DNA of 64,000 bases from Buxus sempervirens (Eukaryota; Streptophyta; Magnoliopsida; Buxales; Buxaceae): positions 37,924,213 through 37,988,212 of the forward strand of contig OX387185.1 of assembly GCA_947561395.2 (NCBI GenBank). Direction: 5' to 3'. Positions within the stretch are counted from its first letter, which is position 1. Every line of letters begins with the position of its first letter. Shown piece by piece: positions 35,401 through 45,179 of the stretch. The position numbers were made by a program, and so were the translations under genes. The notes under the pieces are model-generated. The model made no database searches, was not told the origin of the DNA, and saw only the letters and a list, made by a program, of their open reading frames with translations.

Positions 35401-35683
35401 GAATCTCGCAAGTTTTTGCTCGGGAGGTTTTTCTTTGGAGTTTCCGTCATTGGAAAAACTAGTCGTGGAAGATTGTCACAACATGAAAACCTTCACCTAC
35501 AGGTTCCTCCGCACTCCAAAGCTGAATACCATCCAACTCAAATTTTATGATAGCTCGCAAACTCTATGGTTGGAAGACCCAAATGCCACCATACAGCACC
35601 TCTTCAACACCAAGGTACGCAGAACGTGTAGTTCCTGTTGTAGGATCAAGTGCTTAACTACCATGAGAGTTTTTCTAAGTTAA
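32444..35683 (+). CDS. CC-NB-ARC-LRR disease resistance protein (At4g27190/RPS5-like class)
   Basis: This intracellular immune receptor has a 1079-codon open frame. The N-terminal coiled coil has no TIR (residues 1-130). The NB-ARC carries P-loop GMGGVGKTT (174-182), kinase-2 ILIILDDIW (251-259), RNBS-B around KILLSTRRR (279-287), GLPI (339-342), RNBS-D CSLFPED (405-411) and MHD (468-470). LRRs run from about residue 500 to 1050. All nucleotide-binding motifs are intact, so a working switch is plausible. The ATG is in MAEAVIGA, a usual start for the class. At 35614 the frame passes AAG then GTACGC, a likely 5' splice site, so the last 22 residues are probably intron read-through. A spliced C-terminus (36498-36588, then 41350-41498) keeps phase. 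Flanked by an LTR upstream and a Copia element downstream. Confidence 0.93.
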   Translation: MAEAVIGAILQRITEYASDLGSHQTDYLLHCRRNIEDLRTQVGRLEDKKNDVQGSVIAANRNGEVIKSEVESWLNLATGTTAEGHTFLENGVPGCFHCGSRYRLSKEAKRKVEDIVMQLQRAERFDCVSYPPPPPGMESIPASDFVPFQSTTSAFNEVMEALNDKNVNIAGICGMGGVGKTTLVKEIGRQAKRRKHFDEVLMAVVSQTPNITWIQDQITEMLGLKLTEGTELVRAARISNKLSELLAKKTILIILDDIWARLELAEIGIPAGENQMNLKILLSTRRRQVCQVMGCHKVTILSVLSEEDSWRLFKSKAGDAVEYPSLRGVPREVASECDGLPIAIVTVGRALRDTTDRKQWEEAACELRNATPTNIEDVDTKVYASLKMSYDYLRSSELKQIFLLCSLFPEDHDIDIETLVLYVLGKQIFHDLIEDNMDHIRNKASIVLNNLKASCLLMEGRRKETVKMHDVVRDVAHLIASANMVNTFIVGASIGLKKWPIRRMLEHCTSISLMQNDIRELPNGLNYANLKILLLQGNQGLRDIPDGFFQGMRSLEVLDLSSTGLWRVPESMRLLKNLRTLRAKSTSIEGDISIFGELNSLEIFDLEQAEVKELPEEIGQLTNLRMLNFSKIIGLMKISSNTISCLTQIEELYMDWKGWTEDTNACVVDLKSFSQLTTLHMGIKHVENLPRDLCMNLKRFCICVGRYHNGSVRAPTSLYLGIETPLVDGIKVLLEKAAVVYFRHSMYKRNGLLDFNEMGSSLTCLRYLNVTACDGIQYLMQATELNDISVFHCCPNLKRLEIHDLSDFKEIWFGLLPPRTGCFWKLDHLVVENCSKLVNVVSFDLLTRSPNLEHVLVDRCAELEAVFDLYTDEEISSQGGDDPLLSNLTTLELDDLWKLKKIWMGSTRLVSLCSLKLVSVRRCSQLKRIFSPALAQTLQQLENLDIRDCDELEEVVAGKEEEGEEELMVEKIVFNNLHTLVLKSLKNLASFCSGGFSLEFPSLEKLVVEDCHNMKTFTYRFLRTPKLNTIQLKFYDSSQTLWLEDPNATIQHLFNTKVRRTCSSCCRIKCLTTMRVFLS

Positions 35684-36497
35684 AAATTGTGGTGTTGTTT
35701 CTTTGCATTTTATAGGACTGTTTTTCGTATTTGGCTCTATTGCTAATAGATTTACCCAAGGTTTGAATTACTTCCAATCCCAACACCTGTTTGGTTCACT
35801 TTCATATCCTTTGTGCTGCTTCTAGGCTTTCATTGGATCATGTGGCTCGGCTTCTCGCCATGCCTACGTGATTTCGTTAGGACAGGATCTTTGCTAAACC
35901 AATCTATCATGACCTAAATTTTGCTTTTAGTTCGATGCCCTCGACTCCCTTCTTTCATTTAAATTATTGACAATCTGTGAGATCCTGTCTATTGATCCGT
36001 TCTGCCGTTTTATACCATCACAGCAACTGAAGGCATGTAGTTACCGGTGATAGGCAAGTCCCTTTTTGAATCGTCTAAGAGTGATGACGGATCATCCACT
36101 CACCCTTGCTTTTTTGTTTCAGCCATATATAAAAGGATAATCATGTTGTTCTCAAAATATGGAATTTATATTGGTTTGTGCTTTCTGCGAGATCATGTGT
36201 TTTCATGATTTTCTTTCATCAATTTCAATGATGGGGTTTTATGGTATAATTCTTCTGTTTCTTTCCCTTTTTTTTTTCCTTTCTTTTTCTCGATTTCACA
36301 TAGACAATCCAAAATGCACGTATATTTACAAATCCGTGTGTATAATGTATATAGATTATTCAAAAATATGATTGGAAGTCTATCAATTAATTGTATTGAG
36401 TAATAATAAAGGCTATTTGTGTGTGCGTGTGTGTGTGTTTTTTTTTGGCAGGCTCATGTGGATGAATTTACTTACGACGAGTAAGATAATTGATCAG
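35684..36497 (+). other. Probable NLR intron
   Basis: From the donor at 35615 to acceptors at 36451 (TTTTTGGCAG) or 36497 (TTGATCAG). AT- and T-rich, no coding. Using the 36451 acceptor gives ten further residues and a TAA at 36482-36484, an alternative short C-terminus. A polypyrimidine run lies at about 36265-36290. Confidence 0.45.
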
Positions 36498-36588
36498 AGC
36501 GTGGAGAGCACTTTCTCAACAGGTCAGCTACTCAGCCTGATTCTAAGTTCTATGCATGAAAAGAAAATTTTTGTAGAATTGATGAAAG
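36498..36588 (+). CDS. Candidate second coding exon of the NLR
   Basis: It is 91 nt, open, starting after CAG and ending before GTAAGAAT. It begins in phase 0, matching the end of exon 1 at 35614, and encodes SVESTFSTGQLLSLILSSMH and so on to MK plus one base. The leftover base completes a glycine codon with the GA that opens the candidate last exon. The alternative is that translation ends at 36484 (see the intron entry). Confidence 0.4.
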
Positions 36589-36772
36589 GTAAGAATACTA
36601 ATGGTTTATTTCTATGCACAGTTTTGGAATTCTTGGAGTTTATATTCCTTTTCCCCCGGGAGGAATATTGTTAGATTCTAAAATTTTCGTTCTCCGTCAT
36701 TTTCTTTTTTCCTTTTTCTGATGAAATAAGCTTTTGAAGTTGCTCTTGAAATCTGACTTTCCATGACAGGAA

Positions 36773-37026
36773 TGTTGAATAAACATTAAATGTTATCTTT
36801 AGTGGGTTTTAAATTTTAGAAGTTAAAGGTCAAGAGTTATTCGGTTTTTATAGTCGGTTGTTATAGAATTTATAGGTGATAAAGGAGATAGTCGGTTTTT
36901 ATAGAATTTGTTGTTTTTCAGTTTTCTTTTGAGTAGTGCCTAGTGTCTATATAAAGGCTTTGTAGATTTCTTCTGAAATATAACTCAGAGTTAAATATAG
37001 TTAAAGTGGGTTCATTTGAGTTGTCA
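36773..37026 (+). repeat. Copia 5' LTR (254 bp)
   Basis: TGTTGAATAAAC...GAGTTGTCA. TATATAAA at 36948-36955 is the probable TATA box. An 18-bp segment (AGTCGGTTTTTATAGAAT, starting about 36888) is absent from the 3' LTR and resembles a neighbouring stretch (AGTCGGTTGTTATAGAAT), so it is probably a local duplication. Confidence 0.95.
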
Positions 37027-37029
37027 AAT

Positions 37030-37042
37030 TGGTATCGGAGCC
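37030..37042 (+). other. Copia primer-binding site
   Basis: TGGTATCGGAGCC, three bases after the 5' LTR; initiator-Met type with one change (A to G at the eighth position). Confidence 0.85.
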
Positions 37043-37043
37043 G

Positions 37044-37337
37044 ATGGCGAATGTGACAGGACAAATGCCGCTACCCCGACTAACGAAGGCGAACTACGAG
37101 AACTGGAGCATTCAAATGGAAGCTCTTCTCGGATCTCAAGATGCGTGGGAGGTGGTAGAAGAAGGTTTTGAAGAACCAACAAATACCACGGTAAATACGG
37201 CGGCTCAAAACAAGGCGTTGAAAGAGACGCGATCGAAGGATAAGGCGGCACTATACATGTTGTTCCGAGCCGTTGACGAGTCGGGCTTTGAGAAGATTGC
37301 CGGTGCAACTACTTCAAAAGAAGCATGGGACATTTAG
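37044..37337 (+). pseudogene. gag: Copia gag, N-terminal part, ended by frameshift
   Basis: The ATG is two bases after the primer site. It encodes MANVTGQMPLPRLTKANYEN and the helical capsid-like region (UBN2/DUF4219 type). A one-base loss near 37331 brings a TAG at 37335-37337. The capsid sequence goes on in the next frame. The structural protein cannot be made in full without frameshifting. Confidence 0.85.
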
Positions 37338-39358
37338 AAAAAGTGTTCAAGGGAGCCGACCGAGTCAAGCAAGTGCGTCTCCAAACTCTTCGTGGCGAGT
37401 TGGAGAGCATGAAGATGAAGGAGTCTGAAATTGTATCTGACTACATCACGCGTGTACAAGCCGTGGTGAACCAACTCATTCGTAATGGCGAAGCATTAAC
37501 CGATGCGCGAGTTGTGGAGAAGATTTTGAGATCATTAACCGACAATTTTGAGAATGTTGTGTGCGCGATGAAAGAGTCAAAGGACCTTGCGATGCTCAAA
37601 GTCGACGAGCTTGCCGGTCCTCTCGAGGCACACGAACAACGTAAGAAGAAAAAGAAGGAGGAGACACTCGTGCAAGCACTTCAAACCAAGGCGTCAATCA
37701 AAGATGAAAAGGTACTCTATTCTCAAAATTTTCGAGGTAGAGGGCGTGGCCGTGGAAGTCGTGGAAATGGTCGTGGTGGTCAAGGCAACAGTTATGAAGA
37801 GTACTATAAGGAGAAGGGACAGTCGAACCAACCAAATTGGCGTGGAAGAGGACGCGGTCGAGGAAGAGGCGGCCGGTCGAACTGTTCCAACATCGAGTGC
37901 TACAAGTGTTATAAGTATGGTCACTACGCGAAGGATTGCATCTCCGACAAATGTTATAATTGTGGTAAAGTGGGGCATTTTGCAAAAGATTGTCGAGCCG
38001 ATAAAAAGGTAGAAGAAACAACCAACCTAGCCTTGGAAGACGAAGAGAATGAAGGTTTTCTCTTGATGGCTCAAAATGAAGTCAACATCAACAATGACAC
38101 TCTGTGGTACCTCGACTCAGGGGCAAGCAACCATATGTGCAGTCACGAGTATCTATTCAAAGAGATGCAAAAGATTGAAGATGGTCATGTGTCGTTTGGA
38201 GATGCATCAAAGGTGGAGGTCAAAGGCATAGGTAAGGTTTGTTACTTACAAAAGAATGGCTTGATAGGGTCAATACAAGATGTCTATTACGTACCAGACC
38301 TCAAGACCAACATTTTGAGTTTGGGGCAACTCACGGAGAAAGGTTACTCAATACTTTTAAAAGACCAGGCACTATACTTGAAGGACAAGCAAGGGCGTCT
38401 GGTTGCTCAAGTCGAGATGGGAAGAAATCGGATGTACAAACTGAATTTGAGAAGCGTGCGAGAAAAATGTTTGCGAGTCAACGTAGAAGACAAGGCGTCG
38501 CTATGGCATCTCCGCTTTGGTCATCTACATCATGGTGGTCTAAAAAAGTTAGCAAAGAAGAACATGGTGCACGGGCTGCCGGACATGGACTATGAGGGTA
38601 AATTTTGTGAAGAATGTGTGCTTGGCAAGCAAGCGAGAACCTCGTTTCAAAATAAGACAGAATATCAAGCTAAACATACTCTCGAGTTGATTCATACCGA
38701 CATATGTGGACCAATCACCCCCGAATCTTTCAGCGGTAAAAGGTACTTCATTTCCTTTATCGATGATTTCTCACGAAAAACTTGGGTTTATTTTTTGAAA
38801 GAAAAATCCGAGGCATTCGAGGTGTTCAAAAAATTCAAAGTGATGGTGGAGAAGGCAACTGGTAGACACATCAAAGCCGTACAATCCGATAGAGGTGGCG
38901 AGTATACTTCTACGGCTTTCATGGAGTATTGCGAGGAGCAAGGCATAAGGAGATTTCTAACCGCACCATACTCTCCTCAACAAAACGGTGTGGCCGAGAG
39001 GAAGAACCGGACTATTCTCGACATGGTTCGATCAATGCTCAAGAGCAAGAGGATGCTGAAGGAATTCTGGGCAGAAGCCGTGCAATGTGCCATCTATGTA
39101 CAAAATCGATGTCCACATATGAAGTTAGATGATCAAACACCACAAGAGGCATGGAGCGGACAAAAACCAACAGTTTCTCATCTCAAAGTGTTCGGTAGTG
39201 TGGCTTATGCACATGTACCGGATCAACGAAGAACGAAGCTCGAAGACAAAAGCAAAAGGTATATTTTTATTGGGTATGATGAGAAGACAAAAGGGTACAA
39301 GCTACTCGACCCGATAAGCAAGAAGGTGATGGTTAGTCGTGATGTGCGAGTAAACTAA
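37325..39358 (+). pseudogene. gag-pol: Copia gag C-terminus, protease and integrase
   Basis: In order: rest of capsid, RGRGRG-rich basic stretch, two CCHC zinc knuckles ([14 protein letters not shown] at about 37900 and [14 protein letters not shown] at about 37950), aspartic protease [12 protein letters not shown] (about 38105), GAG-pre-integrase HHCC zinc domain (H...HLHHGG...CEEC), integrase core with DICGP, DRGGEY and NGVAERKNR giving the D, D, E residues. Ends at TAA 39356-39358, a nonsense change, since the same frame continues at once beyond it. Two zinc knuckles in Copia is a less common arrangement. I do not assign a lineage firmly. Confidence 0.9.
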
Positions 39359-41095
39359 GCAAGCGAGTGGGACTGGAACAATTCGACGGAGGATCTCATC
39401 GAAGTTGGAGAATCATTAGTCGTTGCACCAACAAGCATACCAACAAACTCTGAAACTACTGATAATGAAGATGAACCACGACAACCCAAAATGCGAAGTT
39501 TGCAAGATTTGTATGATTCGACAAATGAGGTACACCTTGTATGTCTTTTGGCAGATGCTGAAAATATCAGCTTTGAAGAGGCGGTGCGAGACAAGAAGTG
39601 GCAAACTGCCATGAACAAGGAGATTAAGGCGATTGACCGCAACAACACATGGGAGCTAGCAGAATTGCCGAAAGGAAGTCAGCCTATTGGTGTGAGATGG
39701 GTGTTCAAGAAAAAGATGAATGCTCAAGGCGAGATAGAACGGTACAAGGCGTGACTTGTTGCGAAGGGATACAAGCAAAAGGCCGGAATCGACTATGACG
39801 AGGTATTTTCTCCTGTTGCAAGAATGGAGACAGTCCGATTACTCATTTCACAAGCTGCTCAATTCAAATGGCCGATATTTCAAATGGATGTTAAGTCGGC
39901 ATTCTTGAATGGTGTGCTCGAAGAAGATGTCTACATCGAACAACCACCCGGGTACATGAAAGTCGGAGAAGAGAATAAGGTACTAAAATTGAAGAAGGCG
40001 CTTTACGGGTTGAAGCAAGCACCGCGGGCATGGAATACATGTATCGATTCATATTTCAAGGAGAACGGGTTCAAGCAATGTCCCTACGAGCATGCCCTTT
40101 ACGCAAAGAAGAATGGAGGTAACGTGTTATTTGTTGCTCTTTATGTCGATGATCTTATTTTTATGGGTAACAATGATGAGATGATAGAAGAGTTTAAGGG
40201 CACAATGACACGGGAATTTGAGATGACAGATTTGGGCTTGATGAAGTTTTTTCTTGGTTTGGAGGTTAGACAAGTAGAGACGGGTATTTTTGTATCACAG
40301 GAGACATATGCAAAAGAGATTTTGAAGAAGTATAAGATGGCAGATTGCAACCCGGTATCAACACCAATGGAACCAGGTCCAAAACTCTCGAAGTTCGATG
40401 GAGGAGAACGTGTCGATGTGAGTAAATACCGGAGTTTGATAGGAAGCCTTCGCTATCTCACATGCACAAGGCCGGATCTTTCATTAAGTGTCGGCATTGT
40501 AAGTCGGTTCATGGAGGAGCCGGTTTATTCACACTGGAAGGCGTTGAAGCGAATCCTACGGTACATCCAAGGAACGGTGTCACTCAGGTTGTTCTACTCA
40601 AAAGCAGAAGATTATAAGTTGGTTGGCTACTCCGACAGCGATTGGTGCGGAGACATAGACGATCGGAAAAGCACCTCGGGATATGTGTTCTTTATGGGAG
40701 ATATTGCGTTTACTTGGCTTTCAAAGAAGCAAGCGATCGTGATGCTCTCGACGTGTGAAGCTGAATATGTGGCAGCATCTTGGTGTGTATGTCATGCGAT
40801 ATGGCTTAGAAATTTGTTGAGCAAGATGGAGCTAAAGCAACTAGGTGCAACCGTGATTCAAGTTGACAACAAATCAGCAATTGAGTTGGCAAAGAACCCA
40901 GTGAACCATGAAAGAAGCAAACACATCGACGTTCGTTTTCACTTTATCCGAGATCGTGTGAAGGAAGGAAGTGTGGAATTGGTGAATGTGGCAAGTCAGG
41001 ATCAAGCTGCGGATATCTTCACAAAACCGCTACCGAAAGTACTTCTTGACAAATTCAAGAAGATGATTGGCATGACGGATGGTAGAAGCATTTAA
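39359..41095 (+). pseudogene. pol: Copia reverse transcriptase and RNase H
   Basis: It continues the frame of the previous segment. A connection region is followed by RT start (NNTWELAELPKG, VRWVFKKK), a TGA nonsense codon at 39752-39754, then the rest of RT (FQMDVKSAFLNG, catalytic YVDDLIF) and RNase H (SDSDWCGDIDDRKSTSG, STCEAEYVAAS, HIDVRFHFIRD), with a stop at 41093-41095. All catalytic motifs are present, but the domain cannot be translated as one protein with protease-integrase. Confidence 0.92.
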
Positions 41096-41097
41096 GT

Positions 41098-41111
41098 TTA
41101 CGGGGGAGTTT
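41098..41111 (+). other. Copia polypurine tract
   Basis: Purine-rich GGGGGAG directly upstream of the 3' LTR at 41112; the priming site for plus-strand synthesis. Confidence 0.75.
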
Positions 41112-41347
41112 TGTTGAATAAACATTAAATGTTATCTTTAGTGGGTTTTAAATTTTAGAAGTTAAAGGTCAAGAGTTATTCGGTTTTTATAGTCGGTTGT
41201 TATAGAATTTATAGGTGATAAAGGAGATTTGTTGTTTTTCAGTTTTCTTTTGAGTAGTGCCTAGTGTCTATATAAAGGCTTTGTAGATTTCTTCTGAAAT
41301 ATAACTCAGAGTTAAATATAGTTAAAGTGGGTTCATTTGAGTTGTCA
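41112..41347 (+). repeat. Copia 3' LTR (236 bp)
   Basis: Identical to the 5' LTR apart from lacking its 18-bp block. TATATAAA at 41269-41276. Reads outward towards the final NLR exon and so could act as a promoter for sequence at 41350 onward. Confidence 0.95.
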
Positions 41348-41349
41348 AG

Positions 41350-41498
41350 GAATTGAACCAAGTTCACCAAATTCTTCTGAACAAGTACTAAATGTCTCTA
41401 GCTTCGTCCATTTTCCTTTCACAGATAATAATAGCTCATGTCAATTTGAGGAGCATTTCGGTGCGATGTTCAGATCACAGAGCTCGTGTGTGGAATAA
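41350..41498 (+). CDS. Candidate last coding exon of the NLR, cut off by the Copia element
   Basis: Before the insertion the sequence read TTTCCATGACAG then GAATTGAACC, a clear 3' splice site. The frame that is in phase with 36498-36588 gives GIEPSSPNSSEQVLNVSSFV and then 29 more residues to a TAA at 41496-41498, with no stop between. AATAAA (41494-41499) overlaps the stop and can serve as polyadenylation signal. The Copia insertion leaves GAA (36770-36772) on one side and repeats AGGAA on the other, so the natural pyrimidine tract is now 4.6 kb away. Confidence 0.45.
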
Positions 41499-42305
41499 AA
41501 TCTGTAATTGAAATGGTTCTCCACTCTTTTAGTTTTCTTGTAATAATCGAGGTTCATGGTTATATTAATGTTTGCTAAACGCATTGAATTTCCAGACGTA
41601 ATCGAGACTTCAGATGGATGTAGCATGAACATGATGTTTAATTAATGTTTACAAAACCCATAGCCATGTGGTCCTTCATCTATATAAGCATGCTAGTTGC
41701 CTTCTCTGTCTTACCATAATCACTTGGTTCAGGTACCAGAGCCCAACACAAAGAAAGTCTTCATCATGTTACCGGAGTTTGTATGCTTCTTAAGTTGCTA
41801 GGTTGAGCAACTTAAGAAGCACGCAGTTTTCATCTCTAGATGACAGTGCTATCAGCATCACGAAGAGTGTGATCATTTAAGTGATTTTTTATTTTTATTT
41901 ATATATATATTTTTTATATTTTTTTATTTATTTTATTTTATTTTTTGTGGGGAAAGGTAAGTTTCTATTTAAAACAAATATACAACAGGACCAGATTCAT
42001 CTACTACACTTTTTCAATTTAGCAAGATGGCTCCAAGTTCAGAACAGAATTGAAAACAAATCCAAAACTGAACTAGAACCCAGATCTGAAGATAATCCAC
42101 CCAAAAACAGAGACTTCTTCACCCTTCAGAGCAATAACTTGTTCACGATAAGGCTAAGTCTCAACAAAATCGCTAGCTGCTGAATACGATCCTAAGAGAG
42201 AACTGATTGAGAACCAGTCCCAATCAACATCTCATCTAAGTGGTTTTGTTTGCTTTTCTAACCCAAATTAAAACTACTGACATTGACGTTATTTGCTTGT
42301 GATCT
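41499..42305. other. NLR downstream intergenic DNA
   Basis: It contains a perfect inverted repeat (41784-41821), a T-rich low-complexity run (about 41885-41950) and otherwise nothing recognisable on either strand. Confidence 0.5.
41784..41821. repeat. Perfect 16-bp hairpin
   Basis: TGCTTCTTAAGTTGCT (41784-41799), loop AGGTTG, then the exact complement AGCAACTTAAGAAGCA (41806-41821). A possible transcription-coupled structure or fold-back relic. No T-run follows, so it is not a classic terminator. Confidence 0.85.
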
Positions 42306-43663
42306 TGTGAGACATGGAAATGTCATCTAGGATGACTTCCAATATCGTCACGCGGGGATCGATAAAAGTGAAGAATCGCCACTATCCATCTTAAGGTGTG
42401 AATGGACACCAAAGGGTTCATAGAAGCCAAATAGAGCCAAAGTAGCTCTAATACAAGGAAAAAATCCAGAGATCAGGTAAGGGGAATTATTTATGAGCGG
42501 GGGAAGGTGTTAGGCACCCCCACTCATCCGTCTAAGACGGTTGCTACATGCTTGCTTATGCTAATGATTGTTTGCCAATGAAAAGTAAACAAAGAGATGC
42601 TTACAATAAGCACCAATGTATGTGATTATTCCACATGAGCAATCCAATGACATGGAACTCTCTTCATGGATACATCACTTCTAAAACTTCATGAGTGAAT
42701 GGAAATCAAGGTAAAAATGAAGAAAATTCAAGCTAAGATAAATCTGGAAAATTCAGACTAAAAGAGCTTGAAAGCTTCGATTAACCATAACTCCTTCAAG
42801 TTAAATCCAAATCCATTGAAACCAAAGCCATTTGAAAACTGGTATATAGTAGAGTATACAGTAAAAACTTCAACTCAATTCGATTTAAAATAAGGGAGAA
42901 ATCCACATTTGAAATCTGCTGTTATAACTCAGGAAAAAGCGTTAAGTAGGCATTTTCAAAGTCCTATTCGTGGAGTTTGGCTCAATGCAAATCCATGAAA
43001 TTTGGTATGGAGGAAGTATGTGGTGCCATCTTTCCAAAGAAATAAGCCTCACACCAAACTCTATCCGGATGTGGCTTGTGTGCTCTCTTGAACAGGCCTA
43101 GAAGACCACAGATTAGCTCTGGGCTATGCTAGCGAGCACCTCTGAGTCAATTGAGCACCCAAGGCACAAATCAGATCAAAATATGATAAAACCAGTTGGA
43201 AATGAAAATAGACTTCTTAAAGAAAACTCAGAAGTTTGGAATCCATTGCTATTGAGAGCAAGGATTCACTCAACTTCTCCAGAAACACATGCAAAAACAT
43301 CAGAAAATAAACATCCATAGGTTCAAAATAACCACATAGCATGCTCTTCATCACTTGTAGGTTCTAAGCCTAGAGGATCCATTCCTACTTCTTTTTCCCA
43401 AGGCTCTCTCTTCACGTTTTACGGCTAGAGAGAATTCTCAGGTACTTTGGAAGAGGTTTGGGGTTTCAAAAATGCACAAAATGGCCTTACACTACAGAAA
43501 GGTAGAAGATGAGAGTGTAAATTTAAAGGAGAGTGCTGGAAAATCAAAGGAGCTTTACCTTGGTAGCTTGAGCACTTGAGTAGACAATCCAGCAGAGTTT
43601 CTCCTCTTCTTGCAGAGCTTCTATGCTTCAAATTGCCAGTCATTTGCAAGAGGAGGACCCCTC

Positions 43664-43671
43664 TATTTATA
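43664..43671 (-). promoter_or_regulatory. TATA box of the solo LTR
   Basis: The minus strand reads CCTATAAATAGAGGGG, identical in context to 2112-2105. Confidence 0.68.
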
Positions 43672-43871
43672 GGCAAAGCCAAGGGTAGAAGAGTCCTAAG
43701 GGTATGCCAAAAAAGCCTTCTAGATTATTCCAATTCTCCTCCAAGGCTTGAATTGGAGTAATTCAGCAAGTTTCGGAGGGTAAAATAGGGAGTTCAAGTC
43801 CCTGAGAGAGAGGTAATATGCGTAAATAAGGCTCAGAGATCGAGCCATTTCGCAAATCCCCGAAACAGCCA

Positions 43872-44139
43872 AAACTGTATACTTAGTACGGTTTCCACAG
43901 AACCGTCACTATATGTGGGGTTTCTATGCAAATTCAACCAAACCGTACATACAGGGCGGTTCAATTCAGTTATGCTCGTCATGATTGCTGTCGACGTATC
44001 CCAACGGCCGAAGCTTCCAGAAGCCACGTGGCAACCTGCGCGATAAACATGAATATAAACCGTGCTGTGTATATGGTTACAACCGCACATACAGAGCGGT
44101 TGAGACCAAAATAACAAAAACCATTCATTCAGTACGGTT
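43872..44139 (-). repeat. Six AACCG...CGGTT modules in LTR U3
   Basis: Units near 43872, 43901, 43941, 44058, 44081 and 44119. The best is AACCGC-ACATACAGA-GCGGTT (44081-44101), a 6-bp stem. Positions and number match the array at 2314-2581, while individual stems differ. Confidence 0.7.
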
Positions 44140-44452
44140 AGCCCCATTTTTGAAAGTTTTTGAGTTTTTGACAAATGTCAATGCTCAAATAAGGCATTTA
44201 ATGTTCTTTTTGAGAGTTTTCTTATATTGGGGTGCAATTTGGGGTGTCTACAGATCCACTGATAAAATATGTACAAAAGAAATCATGCATCAAGTTCCAA
44301 TACACATTCATCCCATAAAATCGTTAGTCGTGATGAGGTATCCATTTTGGAAGACAATTATAATATGATTCATTGAAATCTAAAATTAATTATAGAAAAT
44401 AAAAGTCAAACAAGTGTGAAGTCGTTCCAATACTCTCACGGTAGATCAGCTT

Positions 44453-44921
44453 TATAATGACCCAACCCAGCGAGGTATTGTCCGTTTTGGGCCTAAGCCC
44501 ACACGGTTTTGTCCTCAAAAGGCGCCTCGTTTAGTTAAGTGTTCTCCTTGACTCTTATACCATACCGGGTATTCATCCATTTCCAATGTGGGATCAGGAT
44601 ATCATAATCTCCCCTCCTTTAGAGCTGCACGTCCCTGTGCAGTAGCCACCTAGAAGCCTACCAACCCCTCATGGGCCCGCCCTCATCGGTCCAACCACCT
44701 CCTACAGGCAACGCTAGGACCCACATCAGGCACAGACTACTGGACCCGGATCTAGCTCTGATATCATTTGTAACGACCCAACCCAACGAGGTATTGTCCG
44801 CTTTGGGCCTAAGCCCGCACGGTTTTGTCTTCGAAAGGCACCTCGCTTAGTTAATTGTTCTCCTTGACTCTTATGCATACCGGGTATTCATCCGTTTCTA
44901 ATGTTAGATGGGGATATCACA
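44453..44921 (-). mobile_element. Complete TRIM element (469 bp)
   Basis: Two direct repeats of about 154 and 153 bp (44453-44606 and 44769-44921; T(A/G)TAA(T/C)GACCCAACCC...GATATCA(T/C)A) flank a 162-bp non-coding centre. On the minus strand a primer site TGATATCAGAGC (44766-44755) lies two bases after the LTR, and a polypurine tract (AAAGGAGGGGAG, about 44619-44608) precedes the other LTR. The target duplication is AGCTT (44448-44452 and 44922-44926), perfect. This is a terminal-repeat retrotransposon in miniature, dependent on other elements for proteins. Confidence 0.9.
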
Positions 44922-45179
44922 AGCTTCATAAGAAACATGAATTCCTTTGTCACGTTATAGTGGTTATATCACCAATCAAAACTATTCATCTGTACTAAAT
45001 ATTTTATCATAATCTCACTTCGACATGTTCACGATGGTGTGTTGTTTTGATGGAACCTATAATATGGTAAAGGAAGATGAACTAGCTAACTAGCCTTTTA
45101 AATTTGGGTGTTCGGTTCATGGGAAAGTATGGACCCACTGGAGATAAGTTTTTTTTTTTTGGAAAAGATAAGGAGTATG

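Larger units (their letters stand above)
36773..41347 (+). mobile_element. Complete Copia LTR retrotransposon, recently inserted, ORF broken
   Basis: It is 4575 bp with LTRs at 36773-37026 and 41112-41347, perfect target duplication AGGAA (36768-36772 and 41348-41352), Met primer-binding site, polypurine tract and gag-pro-int-RT-RNaseH order (Copia). The two LTRs are identical over their shared length and differ only by an 18-bp block present in the 5' copy, indicating a young insertion. The polyprotein nevertheless has one frameshift and two nonsense codons. It lies in the same orientation as the NLR, at the acceptor of its probable last exon. Confidence 0.95.
42306..44252 (-). mobile_element. 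Solo LTR, TGTAGACACC family, 1947 bp
   Basis: The ends TGTGAGACATGG (42306) and GGGGTGTCTACA (44252) match the 271-2693 copy. Flanks GATCT and GATCC agree at 4 of 5 positions, an aged target duplication. About 480 bp of the other copy's interior is missing. Sense strand minus, no internal region, no coding. Confidence 0.85.

Noticed and set aside
36452-36484. Ten-residue terminal NLR exon ending at 36484 as the sole gene model
   Set aside because: Possible, but the alternative exon at 36498-36588 is in phase with both neighbours and with a downstream open tail; kept only as an alternative in the intron entry.
37587-38595. Alternative-frame ORFs inside the Copia polyprotein
   Set aside because: Shadows of the gag-pol frame, which carries all recognised motifs.
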